Source of the DNA: Purpureocillium takamizusanense
Lineage: Eukaryota > Ascomycota > Sordariomycetes > Hypocreales > Ophiocordycipitaceae
Assembly (NCBI RefSeq): GCF_022605165.1
Contig: NC_063074.1
Coordinates: 1,763,501 to 1,827,500, forward strand
DNA length: 64,000 bases
Direction of reading: 5' to 3'
Below the pieces are notes generated by a model. That model saw only the letters and a list, made by a program, of their open reading frames with translations, made no database searches and was not told where the DNA came from. Below are positions 10,076-21,785 of the stretch, piece after piece. Position numbers and translations under genes: made by a program. The stretch's first letter is position 1. Every line of letters begins with the position of its first letter.

Positions 10076-11611
10076 TCAGACTGGGGGTTCAGTCAGGGGG
10101 GTTGCATGGCGCCACAAGCAGGAAGGCAGGGAGATGGGCAGATCAGTTTGGCTCATCGTCGTGGTCGTGGTCGTGGTTGTGGCCGCCGCTGCGACGCCAC
10201 CACGTCCACCCTCCCCTTCGCCCGCGTCGGCGCCGCCCATCCACAGCTCCTTGACGGCCCTGGCACCCAGCGTCGAGCCCCGACGGTTCGGTCGGTTGGG
10301 GAAGAAGAGATGCGGACGGACGGCCTCGGTGAAGCGCGCCCACTTCCAGTCGTCGGGGGAGCGGCAGGCGCCGAGCTGGTGGTAGGCCCTGATGCTCACG
10401 TCCCAGGCCCCGACCCCGCCGCCGCCGCTCGCCGAAGTCGAGGCCGAGATGGTGATGTCGTAGTCCATGAGGCAGATGCCGCACGAGCCCTGAGCGTCCC
10501 GGCAGGGCACGAGCCCGGGCTCGTTGCTGCTGCTGCTGCTGTTGTTGTTGGCCTGCTGCTGCTGCTGCGGCGGCGGCGATGGCCTGCGCTGCAGCTCGGC
10601 AATGTGCTGGCGGTACGCGGAGCTGCCGGAGAGGAGGGGCATGTGCTGGCAGAGGCGAAAGTCGCGCGCGCCGGTGCACCTGCGGAACTCGTCGACGTCC
10701 CCGCGCGCGAGGGAGAAGTCGTACGTGCGGAGGAGGTACAGCTCGCCGCCGCGGATCCGGGCGTCGGTGGTGCAGCGGACGCGGAGCACGTCCCTCTCCG
10801 CGACGTGGCTGACGCAGATGTTGCGCAGCGGGATGCCGTGGGCCGGCCCGTATAGGTGGCGGTTCATGACGAGGCGCGCGAGGGTGTAGGAGAGGTTGAA
10901 GCGGTTGCCGATCGGGGAGAAGCGATCGCGGTTGTCGCAGTCTTGTTGTTCTCGTCTGGAGGAGGAGGAGGAGGAGGAGGAGATGTCCTGCTGCTGCTGA
11001 TCCTCGCCCTGCTGGACGACATCATCACCGCCGCCGCCGCCGCCGCCACCACCGCCGTTTGAGCTCGAATGGGGGCCCCAGTGCTCCTCAAACTGGTGAA
11101 GCGAGTTGCACGGGTAGCAGTAAAAGACGCTGCGCCCCATCCGAGGATCCCTTTCTAGGAGCAGGAGAAACCGCCTGCGCTCCTCCGAAGACAGCGCCCC
11201 GCGGCACGAGGAATACTTGGAGAAGCACAGGCGGTAGAGGCTCTTGCAGGTGAGGGACAGGCTGAGCGCCTCGGGGGTGTCCAGTTGATCGCATATCAAC
11301 AGTATCGCATCAGAAGGGAGCTCTAGCAGCTGTGAGGGCTCGAACAACCCTGACCCTTTGGGGTTTGCTCCTCCTCCTCCTCCTTCTTCCCTGGACCGAG
11401 CTGCGTCGACGGGCGGCGGCGGGCTGCTCGATGGCGCCGCCGAAGACGACTCGGGCTTGCTGATGTTGTCGTCGTCCTCGTTGTCGACGGACCTGGGCCA
11501 GTCGACGGGCTTGCCGCCAGACCGGCCTCCGCCGCCGCCGCCGCCGCCGAGCCCCCGACAAATGTTGAGCAATGGCTTAAAGTCCGGCCTCTGGTATGTA
11601 GTCAGATGCAT
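10076..11611 (-). CDS. F-box protein with homopolymeric tracts
   Basis: A single-exon gene of 511 residues starting at the ATG at 11611. Residues about 92-135 match an F-box (LLELPSDAILLICDQLDTPEA followed by the CKSLYRLCF segment), which in this family docks to Skp1 in SCF ubiquitin ligases. The C-terminal half has a conserved-looking core (NRFNLSYTLARLVMNRHLYG; an RTYDFSL…F segment; CGICLMDYDI; WARFTEAVRPHLFFP) of a kind found in uncharacterised fungal F-box proteins. Between these lie poly-Gly, poly-Gln, poly-Ser and poly-Thr runs encoded by trinucleotide repeats. The repeats sit in loops outside the core, so length polymorphism is likely. The substrate is unknown. It is convergent with IDH2 and tandem with the next F-box gene upstream. 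Confidence 0.8.
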   Translation of the reverse strand: MHLTTYQRPDFKPLLNICRGLGGGGGGGGRSGGKPVDWPRSVDNEDDDNISKPESSSAAPSSSPPPPVDAARSREEGGGGGANPKGSGLFEPSQLLELPSDAILLICDQLDTPEALSLSLTCKSLYRLCFSKYSSCRGALSSEERRRFLLLLERDPRMGRSVFYCYPCNSLHQFEEHWGPHSSSNGGGGGGGGGGDDVVQQGEDQQQQDISSSSSSSSRREQQDCDNRDRFSPIGNRFNLSYTLARLVMNRHLYGPAHGIPLRNICVSHVAERDVLRVRCTTDARIRGGELYLLRTYDFSLARGDVDEFRRCTGARDFRLCQHMPLLSGSSAYRQHIAELQRRPSPPPQQQQQANNNSSSSSNEPGLVPCRDAQGSCGICLMDYDITISASTSASGGGGVGAWDVSIRAYHQLGACRSPDDWKWARFTEAVRPHLFFPNRPNRRGSTLGARAVKELWMGGADAGEGEGGRGGVAAAATTTTTTTTMSQTDLPISLPSCLWRHATPLTEPPV

Positions 11612-13241
11612 TATCGCCGTATGTCTGGTACAAATAGTAGTTCAGCATCGGCATACGCATGCAGAGGTGACGACGTGACGGTCGCGTGCTTCAGCAAGGC
11701 GGCATCGCCGCTCGGACTACTACTCGTAGCAGCGGGGTAGGACTGGCTGAGAATCGCAGTATGTTTTGTTTTGTTTCCTCGACACGGGCAGATAGGACAG
11801 GACAGGACAAGAAAGAGCAGCGGGGGGATGATGGGAGGAAGCAATACGTGGAATGAATAGGTAGGTGAAATGACACGACGGGTGCGCAGGCGGGCGGGCG
11901 GCGGGCGGGCGCTGATGTAAGAGGAAGGGGGCAGTCATTGATTGAGCGGGGGATGCAGGTTTCCCACTGGCGCAAGCATTTCACAAGCCCGGGAGTGATC
12001 GTCAGCCGGGATCATCATCACCTCATATATCCCCAACTTAATATCACTGGCGAATACGTCAAGTAACGTCAGGTAGCGGTGCGCGCGTCCATGCAGCAAG
12101 CGGGCCATCTATGATTAGCGAGCACGCAATACCCGGCCTGATCCTGTCCCGTCCCGTCCAGTCCAGTCTGGGACCATGAAGGAGGAAGCGGGCCTACATA
12201 CAGCATCTGGATTCTGGACGACCTCTGGAAAAAAGGTCGCTGACGCCCTACGTGCCCCGTCGTCGTCGCATTCTTCCCCCTTCCCTCCTCGTCTTCCCCC
12301 CGCACACAGGTGGCGGCCGTCACGAGACTCATAACGCCCCCCGTTCTAGGCCAGGCCAAGCTGACGACGGAGATAGTGCCGGTAGCACAACGTTGGGAAC
12401 AAGAATGACGTTCCGTTTGGGTTGGCGGTGTGCGTCGAGAAAACGGGGCGGGCTAGGGAAATCCCCCCCCCCCCCCTCTTCTCCCCCCCACCACTGACCC
12501 GGCAGTCCCCGCTTCCCCCTCATCAGTACGATTGAAGTACGAAGGTGCCCGATCCCACGCACGCCCCGGAGCTCTCCAGTGGAGTCGAGGCTTCGGGAGT
12601 CGAAATCCAGGGTCCAGCTTCGATCCCCCCCCCCCCCCCCCCCAATCCCGTCTCATGCATGACATCCATGGGTCTGAATCGCTCCGCGGGCTGCACCTCG
12701 CCAGTTCGGTACGTAGTCCGACGGCAGTACTATGGAGTTTGTCGAGCGTCCACTGCCAAGAGACTGCCGCAACGAGCATGCCACACAAGCAAGGGGCCTT
12801 GCCGACCTCGACTAATTATCTATCCTGTCCACCTCGCGAACCGAAGGGCCGTTGGCGACACGCACGTCTACGTTCCAGCAACTATTGCGCGTCTGGAGAA
12901 GGCATTGCTTTCTCTTGTCAATATCACATGTACAACCCTGTACAGAGCAAATACATAGCCGCCCTAGGTGCTCCCCAATCGTCACGATGGTCACGATGGG
13001 CACGCTCGCTCAAGCCAGCCTCTCGTGCACTCCTGACGAGATCCATAAATCCAAACCCCTCATCGCTTTGCGCCGTCCGTGCTGTTCCCGCCCAGCAAAT
13101 GGTTCATCTAGCCTCGATGGGAGACTACCCGCCACCTAATGACTCCCAACAAGAAAGTTGCCCCCCACCCCCCGTTGAGCATGCATGCTCCCGCCTCGAG
13201 CGACTCAAAGGTCTGTGACCTTCGCGAGGCGCCAAAACGGC
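11612..13241. other. Intergenic region with poly-C tracts
   Basis: About 1.6 kb without a recognisable gene, between the start of the 10076-11611 F-box gene and the stop of the next one. It holds two long C homopolymers (12463-12476, 14 C; 12625-12643, 19 C) and a G-rich GGGCGGGCGG block near 11890. The promoter of the downstream F-box gene must lie in its left part. Confidence 0.5.
12625..12643. repeat. 19-base poly-C homopolymer
   Basis: This is the longest of at least seven G or C runs of 10 or more bases, all of them outside genes. The complementary strand is a 19-G run and could form a quadruplex. Its exact length is uncertain because such runs are error-prone in sequencing. Confidence 0.85.
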
Positions 13242-16200
13242 TCATAAGCGTCCACTTCGGATCTCCTTCTCAAATATCTTCACGCCCCATACGTCGTAAA
13301 ACTGCAGTGGGCCAAACGTCTGGAATCGGAGTCGTCTCCCATCGTCACGGGACTCGTCCTCACTGTCAGAATCCGAGTCCAACCCGTCAATCGGCAGCAG
13401 CGGGAATGTGCTATCCATCGCCGCCCCCGTCGGCACGTGCGACTTTTCCTTCCCCTTGCCCTTGGATCTGTTGGCGGGCTCGTCCTGGCGGACCTTGTCC
13501 TGCGTCTCAGATGGTCTCACGACCCGCTCCACCCGCTCATCCTCCATGGCGATCCACTCGAGCTTAAGCTCCGGGTGATGCGACAAGTTGTCCACAATAA
13601 ACCGCAGAATCTCCCGCATCACCCAGATGCAGGTGTCGTTGTTCCTAAAGTGAAGGATGTTGATGGCGCGCAGATTGATCAGACCCGAGAAGTACTGCAT
13701 GAAAGCGTGCTACACAAAGAAAATTAGCTGGCTGGTACCCCCCCTTTTGTCTCTTTGCAACCTTACCACGGCGTGAATGTTCATGCTCAAGGCAAGTTCC
13801 TCCAAGCTTGCGCCGCGCGTGCAAATTAGAATCATCGTCTTTTCGTTTGCGTCCCAGTTTGGCCCGTTGGACTCATCCTTGATCATCAGGCGCTTCAGTG
13901 TGTGCATGTGCTTCTTGAGAACGAGACGCCGTATCTGATCGATCGTAGTGGTCGTCCGCGGCGCGAAACTCTCGGGCTTGTGCTTGAGACCTCTTTCCAA
14001 CAGAAACAGGTCGTGGAGCTCAGGAAGCTGCGCCATGCAGGACAGAAAGGTCGTCGTGACATGGTCAGTGAAGACAGTCCGCAGGGCAAGCGGCCGTGTT
14101 TTCCCCTCCTTGGCCAGCAGCGCCCAGATCGGCGTCTGGCTCCCCACATTGAGCAGCGTGAGCTGTTTCAGACAAGCCAGATCGACACCGCGCGATAGAG
14201 CAGAGGCCTTGACGGGAATGAGGTGTATCTTGAGCGTCTCCAGAGCCAGGCCACGAGTCTCGCGCATGTACGCGTCCATGTATCGACGCAGCTTGTCGCC
14301 TGCCGGGCCGACCCCTGATAGTTCCGCTGACAGCACCTTGGAAACTGTGCCGACATCGTCTTCGACTGCGCGCACATCGTCAAAAATCTCCGCCACGCTC
14401 CTGTTCAGCATCTGCATCTTTGACAGTATGAGCTGCATCTCCGGGGACCCAGAGCCAACGCCTTCCGAACGCATTTTCCCTACCCTTTGTGATAAGAGGT
14501 CGGTTTGATTCTGCAAGAACCTCAACCTGTCGCTTAGCGGTTCCAGCATGGCCTTCTTCTCTGTCCACTGGCGCTCCCATTCATCCGCAGCCTCCGCTAG
14601 TAAGACAGGATCGGTGCCTGTACAGAGTAATTTCGTCAGTTCGGACATGTTTGCATCCGGCCTCCTGATTACTGGCATGGCTTTGGCCTGGTCCTCTGCC
14701 GTGACAGACGATTCTGCGGGTTCGGCAATCGAATCCTCCGGTCCATCCACAATCAGAACGTGTGCAATGTCGATGTCGTCTGGCGACAGCTCCTCTCCGT
14801 CAAGCCTACTGTCTTTCAGTGTAGACAGATGGGTTGGCAAAGAGCTCGTAGAGGCGCCATTGACCGCCGAGCTTGGCCCCGCACCTGGCAGCTCGGCTGC
14901 CACTTTCGGCATATCTGCATCGACCTTAGGCCTCAAAGCCAGCATCGCTTGTCGGTCGCTGTCGGAGCCCTGTTCGACGGGCACTTCGGGCGAGTTCGTC
15001 GTGTCGCTACTTTTTGACGGTGCGTCGGCTGAATCAACATACTTCCTCGCAGCCCTTTCAATTGTGTCCAAAATGTCCTGTTGCGAGATCGTGAAGTCGC
15101 GTGAGCCTTGTTGCAGAGCCATGAGCTTTGAACAGGCCTTCCTGATCGACGAAACAAACGCTTCGCGAGGATCGCTGTTGATAGCTCCCGTGTCGACATC
15201 TTTACCTTTATCAAAAGAGCCGTGATGCGCGTTGTGCTGAATGGGAGACTTTTTCGTCAAGGTTTGATCAATATCGAGAATCCGACCCAGAATAGACTCT
15301 TGGATCTTGCGCTCCTCCTGGGCTCGAAATGCTTTTGCAGGACCAGTTGCGTCGTAGTTGGTATTTTGCGACGTTGGAACCACATGGAAGTCATCGTCAA
15401 CATCGGAATCGTCAGCGTCGGAATCTGGAGGAGGTTTCCGGGCCTGCTGTGCCAATGTATCGGACAGGGACAGCTGGAGCTCCTTCAGAGTGGAATACGA
15501 GTTCTTCACACAAATTCTGAGCTCTGACACGGCGTCAAGGCCATCAATGTCCAAGACACTGAGGCTCTTGAGATTCTTGAACCCTGAAAATGTGGATGGC
15601 TCTTTCGTTCCTGCGCCACGTTTCGAGGAGGAGTTTCTGGCCGATAATCGAGACTGCGGTTCCAAAATTGGCGGCGGCCCACCCGGAATTTGTGACGAAG
15701 ACTGGGTTGGCGCGGTAGCTGAGGAAAATAACGAGGAAGAGGGACCGACTGGCGGCGTCGGCCAGTGACCTGTAGTAGGCTGCGAGTGCAAGTCGGGGGA
15801 CACAGGCAGCGGCGGAGGGTGGTTGTAGTATGACTCTCCGGCTTGCATGCGAATATGCAACTTGGTCAGTGGCGCTATCCGGTGCAGTTCTCGGTAGATG
15901 GGTCGGCTGAGCTCGACGCGAATGTTCCATCTGAGGTGGCAGTCAGCCAACGCCAAAGCGCACGGGTGGTAGCGCTGTCATCCTTACCTAAACGCTTCAA
16001 GCGACCTTGCCTTCTTGAGCGTGAGATAGAGCAGAGTGTTGAGAAATTTGCCGCAACTAGCTGAGTAAAGATAGGGTTGGTAGGACTGCTCTCCCTTCTG
16101 GCCAGCACTCAGCGTGTCCATGGAGAGGTCACGCAGGTGCTTGGCGTAGTTGTACTCGCTCGTTGTGAATGTGTCGAGACCACCGGCGAGGCCATCGATG

Positions 16201-16542
16201 GGGGAGTCAAAGCTGATATCGTCATCGTCGGGGAACACAATGTGGAAGTTACGATAAAGTTGGGTGGATGCGAGTTCATGCATGCGTTTGGACACCAGAG
16301 CCAAGCATATCAGGTCACTCTGGGAGCACTATAGACGAAAGTCAGCATCATAATGCCCCTCCTCGCTCCTATGCTTGCGTCCCGTCGAGCGAGCAGGCAG
16401 CGACACGAGGCATGACATGGCTGGAAAGCAGACGGCTTACGTGAGAGATGATATCTTGTTGTGTTTCGGCGGGCAAGTCGAGGAAGCTAAAGGCTCGTTT
16501 GGCCGGGGCGACAGCCTCACCGCCGGAAGCCTCCGCTGCCAT
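13242..16542 (-). CDS. Large F-box protein
   Basis: Four exons: 16542-16441, 16328-15988, 15930-13767 and 13709-13242, giving 1024 residues. Introns are 16329-16440, 15931-15987 and 13710-13766, all GT-AG, and the frame is continuous across each. The ATG at 16542 (MAAEASGG) is the only in-frame ATG; the frame upstream opens at TTG. An F-box spans the first intron (FSFLDLPAETQQDIISH joined to CSQSDLICLALVSKRMHEL). After that come a low-complexity Pro/Ser stretch (residues about 175-250), LRR-like segments (FKNLKSLSVLDIDGLD), an acidic region, and a C-terminal LRR-like block (HDLFLLERGL, ASLEELALSMNIHAV). F-box plus leucine-rich repeats suggests an SCF substrate receptor; the target is unknown. 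Confidence 0.82.
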
Positions 16543-19118
16543 TATCGCAAGCAGGGGGGACGGAGCGCAGGCGTTCCGGCGAGGCGAGGGGCGACGCGGT
16601 GAGGGCACCCCTTCAGGATGCAATGTCGTTCAGCTGCACGCGGCGCACGTGTGAGGCAGGCGGCATGCGGGCACGCGTGGTCGTCGTGATGGATACGAGT
16701 TGGGCGCCGCCGATGACGGGACAGAAGGACAGAATGCCTCGCTACCAAAGATCCCAGGTGCGATGGGCTTGGCTCAGACAGTGTGGTCGAGGCTGTTCAA
16801 CGACGGAAGCCAGGCGACACTCTGGGGCGACGAGACTTGTGGTGGTAATGTTGGTGGTGGTGACTGCGGTAGGAGGGAGTGGCCGGCACAAGTACGAAGC
16901 ATTCCGGAACCGTCTGGGCCAGTGGCTGTCCAGCGCTTCGCTGCAGGCTCAGCGCAGGAAAGCAACAGCGGCGAGCCGATTCGAGACGGGCGGCAGCCGG
17001 TGTGGCTGGTTGGTCGGCGGGCAGCTGGATGGATGGATGGATCCGGTCGAGAATGGGGATGCCGCGACGGTTTGAGTGCGATGCGGCCACGGCGCACCAA
17101 GGCTCCTGATGAGAGAGTGTGTGCTGCCCATGATTGGTTGTGCGGAGCTGGACCGAATTTAATCAATCGACGGGGTGCCGCTCGGCAGGCGCAGTGGGTG
17201 AATGTGCGAGGTATACTTCGTACATGGGATGTACACGCAACGTACCGACTCGTAGTGAGCCACAGGCATACTAGTAGTGCCAGGTTGGTTGGTATAAGTC
17301 AGGTAACTGGGCGACGACGGGACGCAAGAAGCAACGACAATGCCCATCTGGAGCGGCCCGACGGGCTGCGTTGGCCTCATGCAGTGTCTCGCGGCGCTTT
17401 GGGCCCACCGGAAGGCTATTGGACGACCCAGCTGGAGCAAAGAGCAGGCGGCGATCATTTCACGACTGGGCTCTTCCTCACTCTCCTCGGCGGCGCAGTA
17501 CACGAGGCACGCTCGCAGTGCACAAGCTGATAGCTTACCTTCTCAGTACTACTAGGTAGGTCTTAAGGTGTAGCCTACCTAGGGCCGCCCAATTCGCAAT
17601 CTGACTCCAAAACGCAGGCTGGGTACACCTTGGTACCTTGACAGGTAGGTCCTGCTAGCAATTGCACTAAGACCAGTGCAGCTGCCCCGTGCCCCGTTCC
17701 CCGTTCCCGGCAGCTGGCTCGCAGCGCCGATGCCACAAGCGATCCCCCAGGGCCCCCGACAAGCCCGGTTCCACTGGGTGCCCCGTGCACTGCGGCTCAT
17801 TTTTTTGGTTCCGCGTTAGCTGTGCCAGGGCTCTCGTGAGGAGACGTGTGGGGGTGCTTGACTGACGGCGATGATGACCGTCCAGCGTGCGACTGAGACA
17901 TACCAAAAGCACAACACAGTCTGCTTTGATGGCTTTTGCCTACGAAGGACATGTAAGCCAAAAGACAATAGCCTTGAATCGCAGATACGCTCTCAAGTTC
18001 GAAGTTCAGTATGCCCGCTCTCGGCGTGCCGCCATGCAATCGATGCCCATGACAAGTCTTCTCCGAGGTCACACTGCAGCATAGCATGAAAAGAAATAAA
18101 AGTTGCAGCATGCTCGCTCATGCGAATCTCATGTGCCTCGGGACGACTACTCCGGCCCACAGCGCCCGCAACTGAAAAAAGGTCTACGTTGGTGGCAACG
18201 GCAGGCACAGCACACGTAGCCCGCCATCCGCCCACTGCTGGCTGCACTGGACGGCCGGCTGATGCCCTGATTGCCTGAGTCCTGACCTTGTCGGCCCCTG
18301 GAATAACTACCTAGGTACCAGACAGACACTGGACGCCCACGCCTCACAAACCTGTGGCGGAAGCCCCAGTAAAACGCCTAGCCGCCCCGACATGGATTGG
18401 ATGCCAGGTGCCAGGGCAGCGGGCCCAGCGAGTCGCAGACAGGCCCCACTGGCTGCCACTCCCGTCTGCCCCAGCTGCCAGGACTAATAAGTTAGGTGGG
18501 CTGTGCAAACCAGGTGAGGAAGGAACCAAGAAAGCCACCTAGTCTTTCGTCCACTGTGAGTGAGGGGAGTGGGCATCCTGGCTGGTCCTCGACCTCACTC
18601 CGACCTCGAATAACGCGCGCGACATCATCGCCTGCTTTACTCTCCACGCCTCCTCTTATTGCATCCACCCCATCTAAACTTCCATTACTCTTCCTCCCCC
18701 CTCACGTCCCATCCTATCTCTCGCCGAAGCCACCAGGAAGACAGCCAGAACCTGTCAACATCCGTGTCCCCAACCAGTGTCATCGACTTCTTGGCCAGCA
18801 ACTGCGCAAACAAACGAAGCTCCACTCCTCGAAGGATTCGACTCCTCGCCCCCAGTCGCCCACGGTTGTCCCACGCCGTGGTCGGGGCGGCGGTCCAGTC
18901 CCCTTCTTCGATCGGCCGGAGCCTCAACGGGAAGCGGCACCGCACCAAGCCCTCCTCGTGCCTGGCCTGGCGGCACACGCTTATGATATAGCCAAGCCCG
19001 CCGCCACACCCATCTGCCTTCGATCCATCCGTCCTCGTCATTCCTTTCCCACTGCCATCGCACTGTAGACGCCTGCGCCCTCGATGAATCATACGCTGCT
19101 GCCATTCGCCTAGACAGC
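16543..19118. other. Long divergent intergenic region
   Basis: About 2.6 kb between the starts of the large F-box gene and the Cyk3-like gene. No open frame shows family resemblance. It contains ATGGATGGATGG tetranucleotide repeats near 17030-17042, and TAGGTAGG/CCTACCTAG palindromic words around 17550-17652 and 18305-18320. The CT-rich DNA at 18640-18740 looks like the promoter and leader of the downstream gene. Confidence 0.5.
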
Positions 19119-21158
19119 ATGGCGGATACCGAGGAGCCGCAGTTCAACACGCTCGCCGAGAGGATCGCTGCCCTCAACAAGCAGAAGAACTTCAACGGTT
19201 CCGACGCCCCGCGAAAGAAACCACCGCCCCCAGCCCCTCCTATTCGCAGCACCAATGGCTCAACCCCGTCACATCATCAGGTGAACCCGACGGTGCCTCC
19301 GAGACCGAATCGAAACAACCCGCCGCCTCTGCCTCGGCGTGACACCCAGTCTTCCACCGCCTCAGGCGGCGATGGGGCCCATCAACCGAACGGCAGTCGA
19401 CAGGCGCCCCCTCCGCTGCCTTCACGAATATCGTCGTCGGCGTCACCGTCTCCAGCGCAAGTCCCTCGCCGTGCTTCGACCCAGTCCGGCTTGTTGACTG
19501 CCCGGCGCAATTCGGCCTCCTCTGAAATATCCCAGCACTCAACATTGTCGTCCGTGTCCATCGGGCATGCCTCGTCTGCTTCGAGTTACGGCTCCAATGG
19601 CGGTGCAGGCCGCAAGATGGCTCCCGCTTTCGACCCTTCCAGCTTACCCCCGCTTCCCCCCACCAGGCGGGAGCTCGAGGCCAAGGCAAAGGAGGCCGCT
19701 GCCGCCGAGGCGGTAGAGAAGGACGCTCGAGCTAAAGAATATGCGGCAAAACAAGCAGCCAAACCCAAGACACCACAACCATCCGCGACACTAGCCATTC
19801 CTTCGAGACCTACCCTGCCGCCGCGGTTGCCCTCGAGGCCTGCGAAATCACCGAATCCTCCCGTACCAGCCACTACTAGGACGGAGTCGGAAGAAGACAC
19901 CAAGCCGGCCCCACGCAAGTTGCCTCCTATCCGGGGCTTCAGTAGCGGGCAGTCGACAACGGACCGTCCACCCATTCCAACTCGACCATCTGCGTCGGCG
20001 AACGATGATGCGCCACCACCGATTCCTGTCGCATCGCGACCGTCGGCAGCCCAAATCGATGCGGCCTCATCCAGGACTGCGGAGCCGCCCAAGCCGCTGA
20101 ATGACTGTTGGGTATGTCGTGATTGGAGCGCTGCGGATGGCGTGGCGGCTCAGTTCCCGAGACAGTCACTTCCACGGAACGATCCTGTGGGACATTTGGC
20201 GCGTGGTCTTTGCGATCCCTTCCCGTCCTACACGGATAAGGCACGCGCCATCTTTACTTGGTTCCACCACAACATCTTCTACGATACCGTAGCCTTTTTC
20301 GGCAATAATGTGCGGCACATGTCTGTCGAAGAGACAATTTTCAGTGGCAAGGCTGTCTGCCAGGGATACGCGGAGACATACAAGGCCATTGCCAACCGCG
20401 CGGGCTTGGAGTGCGTCGTCGTCGGTGGCCATGGCAAGGGGTTCGGGCACACGCCTCTGAAGAAAGGGGAGCGCCCGCCTCCGCCCAAGCCTGACGGCCA
20501 TGCGTGGAACGCGGTGCGCATAGATGGCGGTGTGTGGAAGCTGCTAGACGCTTGCTGGGGTGCTGGCCATATTTGTGGCGCCAACAACCTCTACAAACAG
20601 GAGTTTTCACCAAAGGAATTCACTAGCAGCAACGAGAGCTTTGGTTTGCGACACTTCCCCAGCAATCCAAGCTACCAGTATCGAAGCGATGGGCGTGTGG
20701 TCTCCTGGGAAGAATATTATAGAGGCCGAGTGGATGGCGAGCCGCCAGTCTTCTACACCAACGGTCATCAGGAAGGCATAGCGGAGGAGAGCGTGGAACC
20801 GAAAGAGGCGGATATCGCCATATACAGCAGCCAGGTGGTCCGATTTCAATTCTCCAAAATCTGCGAGCACTGGACGTCGGAGAAGGATGGGCTGGGGAAG
20901 CCCCCGCTCCTGCTACTCAGCATTCACGGCGTCGACGGGCGCAAGGATGAGATGGTGCCCATCGAGACCAATGGCTACTGGCACTGGATAGACGTAAATG
21001 CTCGGGATTTGGGGGCGCCGGGCCAGTCCGTGCAAGTCGCGATGCTGACCAGCATCGATGGACAGGACGGTCGGGGTGTGACAGCCAAGGAGTTCTTGGC
21101 TAAGAAGGGCCGCGTGGGCATGGCATGGGCATACATCTTGAAGTGGAACTTGGTTTGA
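19119..21158 (+). CDS. Cyk3-like transglutaminase-fold cytokinesis protein
   Basis: A single-exon gene of 679 residues; the ATG at 19119 is preceded by a long CT-rich leader. Residues 1-330 are Pro/Ser-rich with many PPxP-type motifs (KKPPPPAPP, PPPLPRR, PPPLPSR) that look like SH3 ligands. Residues about 335-550 form a transglutaminase-like core like that of yeast Cyk3 and animal kyphoscoliosis peptidases. The papain-like triad appears present: Cys414 (AVCQGYAETY), His461 (DGHAWNAV) and Asp477 (LLDACWG). A C-terminal beta-rich domain ends in WAYILKWNLV. Cyk3 acts in septum formation at the division site; in yeast it carries an N-terminal SH3 domain, which I do not see here. Convergent with the MFS gene. 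The role in septation is inferred from the family. Confidence 0.82.
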   Translation: MADTEEPQFNTLAERIAALNKQKNFNGSDAPRKKPPPPAPPIRSTNGSTPSHHQVNPTVPPRPNRNNPPPLPRRDTQSSTASGGDGAHQPNGSRQAPPPLPSRISSSASPSPAQVPRRASTQSGLLTARRNSASSEISQHSTLSSVSIGHASSASSYGSNGGAGRKMAPAFDPSSLPPLPPTRRELEAKAKEAAAAEAVEKDARAKEYAAKQAAKPKTPQPSATLAIPSRPTLPPRLPSRPAKSPNPPVPATTRTESEEDTKPAPRKLPPIRGFSSGQSTTDRPPIPTRPSASANDDAPPPIPVASRPSAAQIDAASSRTAEPPKPLNDCWVCRDWSAADGVAAQFPRQSLPRNDPVGHLARGLCDPFPSYTDKARAIFTWFHHNIFYDTVAFFGNNVRHMSVEETIFSGKAVCQGYAETYKAIANRAGLECVVVGGHGKGFGHTPLKKGERPPPPKPDGHAWNAVRIDGGVWKLLDACWGAGHICGANNLYKQEFSPKEFTSSNESFGLRHFPSNPSYQYRSDGRVVSWEEYYRGRVDGEPPVFYTNGHQEGIAEESVEPKEADIAIYSSQVVRFQFSKICEHWTSEKDGLGKPPLLLLSIHGVDGRKDEMVPIETNGYWHWIDVNARDLGAPGQSVQVAMLTSIDGQDGRGVTAKEFLAKKGRVGMAWAYILKWNLV

Positions 21159-21785
21159 AACCATGAGGCAAGCAAGCAAGTCTATACGAAACATGATGTT
21201 CACTTCCGCATGCTCATGACCTCGTCTCGTCTGATGGTCGAATGATTTCTAGGGCATGCAGGGGACTTGGAATATTGGATGAAAGAGGTGGTGGAGGCTC
21301 TCCCTACCGGCTACCGGATCGGCGGTAATCTCAGTTTCAATGGCCGCTCCGGCCCCGGACCGAGACCTACGCGGAGCGGACTGGTCCGGTTTAGTGGATC
21401 CAGTGGCGGAACTCGGACCGGGGCTGAGGACGCGATCTGTCGGGCAGCCTTTGTCGACGAAAGTTGCGCACAGGAAGGGGCACTCGCATATGCCTTGCTG
21501 AATAGGGGAAGCGACCGGCTCCTCAGGAGGGCTCCACGAGCAAGCAAGCACTGCCACTCTCTGGCCTTAAAAATTCTTTAGAGGGGAGTCTGCGGGTTGC
21601 TTTTCGTCTACTTATATGAGCAAATATTTGGACTTGATTTACGTCTCCAACCTATCGATGGCTTATACGGCGCTCATGACCGCAGGCAGTAAGTATTCCA
21701 CTCCCATCTTTGTTAACAAGACCTCGACATGTAACAGCCCCGCCAAGTCAGTGGAGAGTCGAGTGAGATAGATCCAGCGGCTTCG
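21159..21785. other. Convergent 3' intergenic region
   Basis: This lies between the stops of the Cyk3-like and MFS genes. No coding signal is seen; it should carry both 3' UTRs. Confidence 0.5.

Noticed and set aside
10055..10855. A 266-codon plus-strand frame opposite the F-box gene
   Set aside because: It is the antisense shadow of the F-box coding sequence, which has a genuine ATG, F-box and conserved C-terminus.
16700..17530. A 276-codon plus-strand open frame between the F-box and Cyk3-like genes
   Set aside because: Low-complexity, repeat-containing translation (GGATGGATGG region), no recognisable family and no splice pattern.
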